36,356 nucleotides of DNA from Christensenella sp. UBA1685 (GTDB taxonomy: Bacteria; Bacillota; Clostridia; Christensenellales; CAG-138): assembly GCA_002320595.1 (NCBI GenBank), contig DCKB01000029.1, forward strand, positions 1 through 36,356, given 5' to 3'. Made by a program: the position numbers and the translations under genes. The first letter of the stretch is position 1; each line of letters starts with the position of its first letter. The notes under the pieces are model-generated. The model did not search any database. It saw only the letters and a list, made by a program, of their open reading frames with translations, and had not been told where the DNA came from. Positions 15,920 to 23,061 of this stretch are shown here, piece after piece.

Positions 15920-16045
15920 TCATTCCATCCAGCTTTAAATACAGCATAGCATCCGGGCGCATCGAGCGCCCGATCCTATTGCACGTGATCTATTGCGCTG
16001 ACCGATGCCGGCTAACTTAATTAATCTTTGTGTTTCTCTTTTTTA

Positions 16046-16078
16046 ACAAAAAACCACCGGCGTGAGGCCGATGGTTTG
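16046..16078 (-). terminator. Intrinsic terminator of the desulfoferrodoxin gene
   Basis: Leftward AAACCATCGGCC / GCCGGTGGTTT stem with a short loop, followed by TTTTTTG, starting about 20 bases after the desulfoferrodoxin stop codon. Confidence 0.8.
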
Positions 16079-16099
16079 AAGCATTCTCTTCAACGGTTA

Positions 16100-16483
16100 T
16101 CACAGGCTTTTTACCCAGAGACCGTGGAGGTTGCAGTAAGCGAACACGGCAATGGGTTTGTCCCCATCCGTCACAGCAAACTCCGCTCTTGGCTCAGCCA
16201 GCGGATTCAGCTTTTTGAACTGGCCGCCCTGTTCCGTTTGCAAATACAGCCATTCGATGTGATGCTCCATAGTTGCGGGATGCAGCGTGCTGCCAACGAC
16301 TGCCGCTACCACATTGCCTGTGACGGTCACGGCCGGCACGTGCTTTTCTACGGCCGCATCGGTGCTGTTTGCCGTTAAAAGCTGCATTTTCTCTCCACAG
16401 CATACTACAGGAACCCCGGACGCCGTAAGAAATTCCACAATATTGCCGCAGTGTGCACAACGATAAAACTTTGTAAGTTCCAT
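16100..16483 (-). CDS. dfx: Desulfoferrodoxin (superoxide reductase)
   Basis: Cytosolic non-haem iron enzyme that reduces superoxide to hydrogen peroxide in anaerobes, 127 residues from the ATG at 16483, which follows AGGAGG. The N-terminal desulforedoxin domain has the four cysteines of centre I (C9, C12, C28, C29). The C-terminal neelaredoxin domain has the centre II ligands H48, H68, H74, C117 and H120, with the catalytic E46-K47 pair in VEKHVP. All key residues are present, so a full two-centre enzyme is expected. It is monocistronic, with its own strong promoter and terminator. It indicates a strict anaerobe that meets occasional oxygen. Confidence 0.97.
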   Translation of the reverse strand: MELTKFYRCAHCGNIVEFLTASGVPVVCCGEKMQLLTANSTDAAVEKHVPAVTVTGNVVAAVVGSTLHPATMEHHIEWLYLQTEQGGQFKKLNPLAEPRAEFAVTDGDKPIAVFAYCNLHGLWVKSL

Positions 16484-16561
16484 ATGAATACCTCCTAAGT
16501 GAAATGATGGGGAAACGAAAAGGTTCAATCTCGCAAGTATCTTTTCCACTACTTAATTCTT

Positions 16562-16589
16562 ATTATACCCGAGCCTTTTTGGATGTCAA
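16562..16589 (-). promoter_or_regulatory. Strong promoter of the desulfoferrodoxin gene
   Basis: Leftward TTGACA (16584-16589) and TATAAT (16562-16567), both perfect, with 16 bases between. The leader to the start codon is about 70 bases. Confidence 0.85.
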
Positions 16590-16686
16590 TGGGAATAATA
16601 TAATTTAATATTTTGTTTTCATGTATTAACTTGTAATAAATTGCATCCTGTTTCCGCGCCTGCACAGCACATTTATCCTGCTGAAA

Positions 16687-16726
16687 GCCCGCAGCCCTTA
16701 ATGGCTGCGGGCATCGGCGTACGCCG
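16687..16726 (-). terminator. Terminator region after the vWA gene
   Basis: A perfect ten-bp stem GCCCGCAGCC / GGCTGCGGGC (16687-16712) is followed on the leftward strand by TTTC, and next to it lies a 12-bp palindrome CGGCGTACGCCG (16715-16726) followed by TTTT on the rightward strand. The first probably ends the vWA transcript. Confidence 0.6.
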
Positions 16727-16753
16727 TTTTCACATCGTGCTAAAGCCTGCAAC

Positions 16754-18138
16754 TCAAAGCACTATGTTGCAGCATTCAAAATCGTTGTCAATATAGTGTG
16801 CCACAAATCTGGCTTTGAACTTACGGTTGTTGCAAATCTCAGTGCTCGAACCGCCGGAAACATCCAAGTCTTCAGGCAGCACGAATTTAATGCACCGCAC
16901 AGTCACATCGTGGCAGGTTGCCCCTGTATGGGCTGGAATGGTCATCGTTTTCATGCCGCGCTTATGCTCAATGCCATAGGCATCAACCTCCGTCACGATC
17001 GCAGCAAGCGCAACGCGTTTTTGCGGGCAAACATTTTCAGCGTAACATCAAGTTGGACAACGCGTCCAAGGCACTCCATGCCAAGGGTGCCGGCATCGAA
17101 TTCCACTGTGTCTTCGCAGCCGCCGATGGTGATGTCCACAGGCTGCGGGCATTCCTCCGGAAAAACAGTGGTTCCGCAATCGACTTCAATTTCGGGCGAA
17201 GGGAAAGCGACCTGGTTCCCGTCTTTGTCACTGTAAACGATGCTTTCGTTTACTTCCACCATGCCGCTGCAGGCTCCGATGTGTTGGACGGTGAATTCCA
17301 GCACAGCGCCTTCGCTGCCATTTACGCCCAACTCATCAATTTTCCATTGCAGCGAAGTATTTCCCGTAAGGCTGGCCGTACCTTTCGTGGGGTTTGATAC
17401 TGCTGTAATTTTGAAGCAGCTGTTCACCTTTTCATCGATTACAATATCCTTTGCGCCAGGCTTTACAATATTCTGCGCAAGGTCTTCAAACAGCCTCTCC
17501 AGTTCCTCATCATCCGGCGTAATTGCCACATAAGAGGAAGGTGGAGCAGATGCCCATGCGTTCAGCGCCTGCTCATCGATGCCGCCGTTGCCGGAAAGCC
17601 CGATGCAGTAAATTGTGATTCCCTGTGCCTTCGCGGCGGCTGCAATTGGCGTTGGGTTTCCTCCAGCCGTTGTCCGCCCGTCCGTAAACAAAACGATTAC
17701 GCGGTCGTTTGCAGATGCTGGATTAAAGATCTGTGTTGCCTTCGTAAATGCATCGGCATGATTGGTGCTACCACCGGCCGTCAAAGCGTTCACTGCGGCT
17801 TTCAGGTCATTTACTGAGGTAATAAGCTGCGTATCTTGCCTTGCCGTATCGGAAAAGCTGACGATCCCAATATGACTGCCATACCCAATCTGTCCATCCT
17901 GCGTTCCATCGGTCGCTTCCGCAATAATATCGATGAACTTCTTTGCGCCGTTCTTCAAATTTGCGAGCGGGCTCCCCGACATGCTGCCGGAGCGGTCCAA
18001 GACGAGGACGATATCCGTCGGATTGGTCAAAATATTCGGCTCCGCAGTCAAAGAAAGTTTGACTCTGAACGTTCCTCCGCAATCGATGCTGGAGACGTTT
18101 AACTCTTTATTTGAATTGGTTATTCCCATTGAACTCAC
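16754..18138 (-). pseudogene. vWA-domain protein interrupted by a one-base frameshift
   Basis: A von Willebrand factor A protein of a kind found in Clostridia. The vWA domain has the metal-ion-dependent adhesion site DRSGSMSGS (near residues 48-56), TNHAD and FTDGRTTAGG, followed by a beta-rich adhesin-like part (DELGVNGSEGAVLEFTVQHIGACSG). No signal peptide is seen. The first frame (18138-16993, 381 residues) ends with an unlikely tail, LKMFARKNALRLLRS, while another frame continues RVALAAIVTEVDAYG to the end at 16754 with an obvious family C-terminus (VRCIKFVLPEDLDVSGGS). One extra A in the AAAA run at 17034-17037 would join them as LKNVCPQKRVALAAIV. Real mutation, phase variation at a short A-run and assembly error are all possible. 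The second Met (18129) may be the true start. Confidence 0.85.
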
Positions 18139-18148
18139 ATATCCTTTC

Positions 18149-18166
18149 TGAGCCTGTTCAGGCTCA
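18149..18166. promoter_or_regulatory. Perfect palindrome in the leader of the vWA gene
   Basis: TGAGCCTG-TT-CAGGCTCA, an 18-bp inverted repeat with a two-base centre, ends ten bases upstream of the first vWA start codon and adjoins its AAGGA ribosome site. It could be an operator or an RNA hairpin controlling translation. Confidence 0.45.
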
Positions 18167-18276
18167 GTACAGTATATGCGGTTATAGGGTTTATGGGAAT
18201 GCGTTCCTTGTCCGCCGCAGTTTTCAGTTTCGCGGCAGAAAAATCAGTTTGACGCAGCCCCCACCATATTTAAGAA

Positions 18277-19218
18277 TTAATATATCAATTCCCTGAGCGC
18301 CGCCTTGTTCGCTTCCAGGTCAACCGCAAGGCAGCGCGCGTCCCCCTGCTCCAGCCATTCAAAGCTGCCCTCGCATGGAACAGGCAGGCTGTGAATGCTG
18401 AATTCTTCAGCTTTCAGTACTTCATAGGCAAAGCCGCGAACCGTCTCTATATCCAAATCGGTATTTATGCTGCCCATGACCTTTGCAAGCAGCGGCAGCA
18501 TTGTTTCTTTTGTAGCGGTACGCCGCATATTGAGCACAGCAGAATCCACCAGCCTGAGGCTGCGCTGCAGCCCGCCAAAGGCAAATTCTCCGCTTATTTC
18601 ATCCATAGCATGCACCATGCTTTGGGTCCCGGTAAGCACAACCTCCCCTGCCCTTAGCTCAGAACCGCTAAGAGCACGGTTTAAGTACTCCGCTTCCTCT
18701 GCGGTCAGTTCAGCGCTTATCCCTCCCAGCAGGTCTATCATTGCCGCAAGAGAAGAAGTATCCGTGCAGGCATAGCTTGCGATATTGAGGCCGAATGTGG
18801 TATTTATGGCATCTAAAAGGGCTGCAGGCCCCTCGGATGCATATAGTTCGCCTACAGTTACCGTTCGATCGTCTTCAAGCTTGAGCTCCAAGCCATGCCA
18901 AAGCGCCGCAGTGGTAAGCTCCTGATCCAGAGCATTGAACGAAACGATAAAACCCATGTCCGCAAATGCATTTTCGGTGGAAAGCGGAGCGTTTTGCACC
19001 ACCACCAGCAGGCTGCTGATATATTTGTCCGTTTGCGCGCCGTCTGTGATTGGGGCGTTCGGAGCCGATGGTTGAGACTGCCTCAAGTTCCAGCCGGAAA
19101 GATCGTATATGCGGTTTAGCAATATAGCCCCTGTGGCAATCCCCAACAGTATGACTCCACAAAAAAAACAAATCGCTTTAATCAGCCATTTATGCAGCTT
19201 TCCTTTTGAACTCTCCAA
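18277..19218 (-). CDS. Divergent LytR-CpsA-Psr (LCP) family protein
   Basis: Membrane-anchored extracytoplasmic protein of 313 residues: a single N-terminal helix (about 12-34), then an LCP-like domain. Landmarks are MGFIVSFNALDQELTTAALW, LYASEGPAALLDAINTTFGLNIASY, MIDLLGGISAELTAEEAEYLN and the late LTGTQSMVHAM with LQRSLRLVDSAVLN. LCP enzymes attach teichoic acids or capsule polymers to peptidoglycan and need arginines in the motif following the conserved Gly (YARxRxxxxD) and in the RQR helix. Here YAR reads HAM, so at least one key arginine is lost, though QRSLR is retained. It may have another ligand or be non-catalytic. It is downstream of a phosphodiester glycosidase gene by 18 bases, probably one operon for surface-glycan work. 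Confidence 0.75.
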   Translation of the reverse strand: MESSKGKLHKWLIKAICFFCGVILLGIATGAILLNRIYDLSGWNLRQSQPSAPNAPITDGAQTDKYISSLLVVVQNAPLSTENAFADMGFIVSFNALDQELTTAALWHGLELKLEDDRTVTVGELYASEGPAALLDAINTTFGLNIASYACTDTSSLAAMIDLLGGISAELTAEEAEYLNRALSGSELRAGEVVLTGTQSMVHAMDEISGEFAFGGLQRSLRLVDSAVLNMRRTATKETMLPLLAKVMGSINTDLDIETVRGFAYEVLKAEEFSIHSLPVPCEGSFEWLEQGDARCLAVDLEANKAALRELIY

Positions 19219-19236
19219 AACGCAGTCCTCTCTTTA

Positions 19237-20421
19237 CTATGCGGCGGGCGTTTCATTCGGAGCAGGCGAAGGAGCAAAGATCGCCAGATGCTCCTCGTCC
19301 AAATATTCCCCTATAACGATCATGTCGCTCAACCTGCGGGCCTCGCCTTTGCCGGACGGGGAGCTGATTATCTCACCGTTGAACGTCATCACTGCGCTGC
19401 CGCCTCCATCCAGGTTATATGCCTCTTTGAGGCCGAGGCTCATTGCCAAATCCGTCATTTCTTTAAAATTCATTCCAACGGAATACCCCTTTTGCCTTCC
19501 GTCTATAACCACAAGACAATAATGCCCCGGCTCATAGTACCCTATCATGCAGCGGGGATTGCGGCTCTGCTTTTTCACATCTTCCGCAGGCTTTCCGTCC
19601 CTGACGAGAGTGGGGCCAAATTGCCATCCCTGCCAAGCGCCGTCTTTCATTGCCCGCGTGGTGCGAAACGTCTCGTATTCTTCCGTCACAATGCGCCCAT
19701 CCCGGTACAACACGCAAGTGGATCGCTCCGGCCTCAGCTTAGGAGTCGGGGAGGCGCTCGCTTCAGCGGTAGGCGTTGGCGTCGGTGATGGCGTTGGCGT
19801 CGGTGTGGGCGTTGGCGTGGGTGTGGGTGTGGGCGTTGGCGTGGGTTCAACCGCCCGCTCGGTAGCAACACTGTACTTCACCCCGTTGCGTATGGCAAGC
19901 CCACCGAGAAAATCCCCGTTTACCGCCAGCACAGCGCCATTATCCCGGGATATCTTTTCCGGCGATTCCCGCTTTCCGCGGTATTTTCCGCTGGAAAAGG
20001 CGGTGCGGAAGCAGCTGATGTTGCGCATCCAGATGTCCGCAACGTAATAAGTAACGCCAAACTCCTGAACCTTGTTAACAGCAATGCGAAGCTCATCGCT
20101 CTGATAGCTGTAATCCGCGCCTGCCCCCGTGTCCTCTTCGGGAAAATTAACATTCTGAATATCTCCGAAAACTGGCGCGCGCGTGGGCTCCAGCGCGGGG
20201 GTAAGATCGGCAGTCGGGGCGGAAGTAAGGCCGGGCGTATGCGTAGCGCGCAGCACAGGCAGCGGGAGGGCTCCCGCTGAATCGTCCTTGCTTTGCTTTT
20301 GCTGCGCATACAGGGTATACAAAAGCGCATCACCGGTTATCACTGCCACCGATACAAGCGCGAGTATGCTGGCAATGGCACACAGCCATGCCGTTTTTAC
20401 CGTCCTTTTTTTGTTTCCCAT
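19237..20421 (-). CDS. Phosphodiester glycosidase (NAGPA) family protein with Thr-Pro linker
   Basis: 394-residue protein with an N-terminal signal anchor (about 9-34) and an extracytoplasmic domain of the NAGPA / DUF2233 family, which cleaves or binds sugar phosphodiesters. Typical features are VTYYVADIWMRN, DNGAVLAVNGDFL, MIGYYEPGHYCLVVIDGRQKG and the C-terminal NLDGGGSAVM. A Thr-Pro repeat (about residues 193-218) followed by an Ala/Ser/Pro-rich stretch is inserted inside the domain, between NGVKYSVATERA and the strand CVLYRDGRI, where it must loop out on the surface. The ribosome site is weak (GGAAGCAGG). An extended -10 promoter lies about 100 bases upstream. It is followed by the LCP-like gene, suggesting a joint role in cell-wall glycopolymer handling. 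Confidence 0.9.
   Translation of the reverse strand: MGNKKRTVKTAWLCAIASILALVSVAVITGDALLYTLYAQQKQSKDDSAGALPLPVLRATHTPGLTSAPTADLTPALEPTRAPVFGDIQNVNFPEEDTGAGADYSYQSDELRIAVNKVQEFGVTYYVADIWMRNISCFRTAFSSGKYRGKRESPEKISRDNGAVLAVNGDFLGGLAIRNGVKYSVATERAVEPTPTPTPTPTPTPTPTPTPSPTPTPTAEASASPTPKLRPERSTCVLYRDGRIVTEEYETFRTTRAMKDGAWQGWQFGPTLVRDGKPAEDVKKQSRNPRCMIGYYEPGHYCLVVIDGRQKGYSVGMNFKEMTDLAMSLGLKEAYNLDGGGSAVMTFNGEIISSPSGKGEARRLSDMIVIGEYLDEEHLAIFAPSPAPNETPAA
19771..19846. repeat. Hexanucleotide tandem repeat coding for Thr-Pro
   Basis: About a dozen six-base units of the type GGCGTT / GGCGTG / GGTGTG in a row inside the phosphodiester-glycosidase gene. Each unit adds one Pro-Thr pair, so slippage would change linker length without breaking the frame. 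Confidence 0.85.
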
Positions 20422-20522
20422 TCAGCCTGCTTCCGTCCTTCATTAAGGTTTGGAAAGGAACCGCCCCCGGCCTTTTCCCTTCCCGCCCCCCTTTGCGTAA
20501 TATCGCGCCGCATTTAATGCTT

Positions 20523-20531
20523 ATTATAACA
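20523..20531 (-). promoter_or_regulatory. Extended -10 promoter of the glycosidase-LCP operon
   Basis: Leftward TGTTATAAT is a perfect extended -10 element (TGnTATAAT) about 100 bases upstream of the glycosidase start. No good -35 box is seen, as is allowed for this promoter class. Two copies of TGATTGGC lie upstream. Confidence 0.5.
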
Positions 20532-20648
20532 CCAACAGGCCGGCCAATCACTACATTTATCAATTTGCCAATCATTGCATTCCGCTCTGTTATTGTGCGC
20601 AATTCTTGCACAGTGCTTCTGTGGAAATTCAAGGCATACGCAACGCCA

Positions 20649-20676
20649 TTAAATCAAGCTTCCCTTCGCTTGATTT
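20649..20676 (-). terminator. Hairpin ending the chelatase operon
   Basis: A ten-bp stem TAAATCAAGC / GCTTGATTTA overlaps the stop codon of the CbiK-type gene; on the leftward strand the 3' arm runs into TTTAATGG. It marks the end of the ten-gene operon, though the T-tract is short. Confidence 0.6.
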
Positions 20677-21463
20677 ACCGCTCAACTTCCCGGAGCGCCG
20701 CCTCCACCCGCCGCACATAGAGCGCCCTTATGGCTTCGCTCTCTCCCAATCCACGCAGGACAGGGTGTGCCGCAATGCCTGCCGCCCGCGCGCACGCCAG
20801 AAAGCTGCCTTCCTGTTCCCCCGCCATATCGTTCTTTGCATGCTCTCCCGCAACAAACATCAGCGGCAAAAGCCTGGCGCGCACGCTCGCGGATGCGGTA
20901 AGCCGCGCAACGGCATCCATAAAGGAAGGCTCCCCTTCCACCGTGCCGATAAACCCGCGATAGCCATTTTTGTCAAACGCTTCCTGCAAGGCATGGTAGA
21001 CGTGGTTTGCCGCATGCTCCGTGCCATGCCCCATCAGCAGAAGCGCTTCGTCCTGCGCGAGCGGATGCTCTGCCATAATGGCAGAGGCGAGAGCTTCACA
21101 ATCCTCCTGCCCGGCGACGAGCGGCTTGCCGGTTGCCGCGCAGAGGCCAGAGCAGCCGTGCACTGCCTGAAGCAGGCGTTCATATTCAATGCCGCCGAGC
21201 AACAAGGTCGGCTGCACGGCCACGCGGCGCACCCCGTCCGCTTTCATCCGTTCAAGCGCTTCCCCCACCGTGTCCACAGCAATTCCGTGCCGCTGCTTCA
21301 AATGGCGGATTACCATGCCGCTGGTGAACGCGCGATATACCGGGTATCCCGGAAAACGTGCTGCCACAGAGCGCTCCGTCCCCGCAATGCAGCGTTCCAG
21401 CGCGTCAGGATGCGTCGTGCCAAAGCTTGCCATGAGGATGGCGGTACTGCCGTCCAGTTTCAT
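20675..21463 (-). CDS. cbiK: CbiK-type sirohydrochlorin metal chelatase
   Basis: Class II (ATP-independent) chelatase of 262 residues, matching CbiK, which inserts cobalt into sirohydrochlorin in anaerobic B12 synthesis; relatives can use nickel or iron. The family start ILMASFGTTHPDALE is present, and the two metal-binding histidines are in LLLMGHGTEHAANHVY (near residue 145) and MFVAGEHAKNDM (near residue 207). YRAFTSGMVIRHLKQRHG and VAVQPTLLLGGIEYE are also typical. No signal peptide is seen, so it is cytosolic. It is the last gene of the operon, 12 bases after the exporter permease. With two CobN-like subunits in the same transcript, it adds a second, mechanistically different chelatase. 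No other B12-ring genes are in this window. Confidence 0.93.
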   Translation of the reverse strand: MKLDGSTAILMASFGTTHPDALERCIAGTERSVAARFPGYPVYRAFTSGMVIRHLKQRHGIAVDTVGEALERMKADGVRRVAVQPTLLLGGIEYERLLQAVHGCSGLCAATGKPLVAGQEDCEALASAIMAEHPLAQDEALLLMGHGTEHAANHVYHALQEAFDKNGYRGFIGTVEGEPSFMDAVARLTASASVRARLLPLMFVAGEHAKNDMAGEQEGSFLACARAAGIAAHPVLRGLGESEAIRALYVRRVEAALREVER

Positions 21464-21475
21464 TTTGCTCCTCCC

Positions 21476-22213
21476 TTACAGGTTTTTCCTTTTGTTGACA
21501 AAGAAAATTGAAAGGCCTACAAACAGTGCCGCATAGGCTGCGAGCACCCCGAGGCTTAAAAGTGAAACCGGCTCTCCATAGGAAATTCCACGCAGCTGGC
21601 TGCTCGCATGCGTCAGCGGCAGGAAGCGAATCGCAAGCTGGATCGCGCCGGGGATGCGGTTGAGCGGAAAGAGCGTGTTGCAAAGGAAGGTCATCGGCGT
21701 GATAACAAATGTAGAAAATCTTCCCACATCCGCGTGCGTATTTGCAAGGATGGCCGCAAGCACGCCAAGCGCGCCGAACGCGACGCCGTTTAAGAACATC
21801 ACAAGGAAGAACGCTGGCGTAACGCGGATGCCGATGCCAAACGGCAGAGAAATGAGCAGCACAAGAAGGCCGCTGTACATGCCCCGCAGCGCGCCGCCGA
21901 TTGCCTGCCCCAGGACATATTGTGGCAGCGAGGTGGGCGAGATGATAATCTGTTCAAAGGAGTGCTCGAAAATGCGTTGCACGTTAAGCGCCGTAGCAAC
22001 TGCCGAAAAGCTGTTGTTCATCGTGCACATGGCAATCAGCCCTGGCACCAGAAAATCAATATACGGCCTGTCCGTAACGCGCGTCATAGAGCCGAGGCCC
22101 CATCCGAGTGCAATCATATAAAGCACCGGACTCACAAGCGCGGCCGCCGTGATCTTCTTCCATTCGTATTTAAATTCGATCCACTTTTCCCAAATGGCTG
22201 TTGCAATTCCCAT
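21476..22213 (-). CDS. ABC-2 type exporter permease
   Basis: Membrane subunit of an ABC-2 (DrrB/NodJ-like) exporter, 245 residues with about six helices. It begins with a cytoplasmic amphipathic segment (WEKWIEFKYEWKKITAAALVSPVLYMIALG), and has RVTDRPYIDFLVPGLIAM, FEQIIISPTSLPQYVLGQ (the ATPase-contacting loop) and the conserved FLCNTLFPLNRIPGAIQLAIRFLPLTH. Its start overlaps the stop of the ATPase gene by one base (TAATG), so the two are translated together. Half-exporters of this class move drugs, polysaccharides or haem-like hydrophobic molecules. In this operon a tetrapyrrole or metallophore product is a reasonable but unproven cargo. Confidence 0.92.
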   Translation of the reverse strand: MGIATAIWEKWIEFKYEWKKITAAALVSPVLYMIALGWGLGSMTRVTDRPYIDFLVPGLIAMCTMNNSFSAVATALNVQRIFEHSFEQIIISPTSLPQYVLGQAIGGALRGMYSGLLVLLISLPFGIGIRVTPAFFLVMFLNGVAFGALGVLAAILANTHADVGRFSTFVITPMTFLCNTLFPLNRIPGAIQLAIRFLPLTHASSQLRGISYGEPVSLLSLGVLAAYAALFVGLSIFFVNKRKNL

Positions 22214-23061
22214 TATTTTCCCTCCAGTTTTCTGCCAATAAGTGTAACGAACACATCTTCAAGCGTTGTGCTGCGAATGACGAATTCGTTATCAAGTTCC
22301 CCGGCAAAATGCAACGCTTCCTCCCGTGCTGCGAAAAAACTGCTTTTTGTGTGGCTTCCGTCAAACTCATCTACGGCGGTTGCACCCAAATCATCAATGA
22401 GCTTCCTTGGGCTGGCTACACGATCGGTTTTGCCCTTGTCAATGAGCGCAATGCGGCGGCAAAGGTATTGTGCTTCATCTATGTAATGCGTTGTAAGCAG
22501 AATCGTCATGCCCTTGTCATTCAGCTGTTTCAGCAAATCCCACATCTGCCTGCGCGCAAACGGATCAAGGCCCACAGTCGGTTCATCCAGAATGAGTATC
22601 TCCGGCGCGGTCAAAAGCCCGCGGCTGAGCATGAGCTTGCGCTTCATTCCCCCTGAAAGCTGGCGGCAGATTTTTGTTCTGTGTTCGCCAAGGCTGCAGA
22701 AATCGAGCAGTTCCGCGGAGCGTTCCCGAATGACGTTCTTTGGAATCTGATAGAGCCGCCCATGCAGCTCCATAATCTGTTCAGGCGTCATGTTGCCGCG
22801 CAGGGAATATTCCTGCGTAACCATGGAAAGCTTGCGTTTGATGTTGCTGTTGCTGCGCGCGAGACGTTCGCCATCCACGGTAATCTCCCCCTCGTTGGGG
22901 ATCAGGAGCGTTGCAAGCAGCTTGATCATAGTCGTCTTACCCGCGCCATTGGGGCCGAGCAGCCCGAAGAACTCTCCCGACTCAATTTTTAAATTCACGC
23001 CGCTGAGCGCAGGGATTTTCTGCCCAGGATATTTTTTCGTGATGTTTTTGATCTCAATCAT
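22213..23061 (-). CDS. ABC exporter ATP-binding protein
   Basis: ATPase of the DrrA/CcmA-like group, 282 residues from the ATG at 23061, which follows GGAGGAGGG. The start lies inside the stop of the CobN-like gene (ATGA overlap), showing translational coupling. Walker A is GPNGAGKTT, the signature LSGGMKRKLMLSRGLL, Walker B ILILDEPTVGLDP and the switch region TTHYIDEA. The C-terminal segment from about residue 215 (RVASPRKLIDDLGATAVDEF and LEDVFVTLIGRKLEGK) is typical of exporters of this group. It works with the following ABC-2 permease. Confidence 0.94.
   Translation of the reverse strand: MIEIKNITKKYPGQKIPALSGVNLKIESGEFFGLLGPNGAGKTTMIKLLATLLIPNEGEITVDGERLARSNSNIKRKLSMVTQEYSLRGNMTPEQIMELHGRLYQIPKNVIRERSAELLDFCSLGEHRTKICRQLSGGMKRKLMLSRGLLTAPEILILDEPTVGLDPFARRQMWDLLKQLNDKGMTILLTTHYIDEAQYLCRRIALIDKGKTDRVASPRKLIDDLGATAVDEFDGSHTKSSFFAAREEALHFAGELDNEFVIRSTTLEDVFVTLIGRKLEGK

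Noticed and set aside
15955..15971. Small GGGCGC/GCGCCC hairpin in the gap between the EamA remnant and desulfoferrodoxin
   Set aside because: The stem is only six pairs and no T-run follows on either strand, so there is no support for a terminator.
20606..21511. A 301-residue rightward open frame across the CbiK gene
   Set aside because: Composition is typical of antisense shadows and the sense gene has both metal-binding histidines of CbiK.
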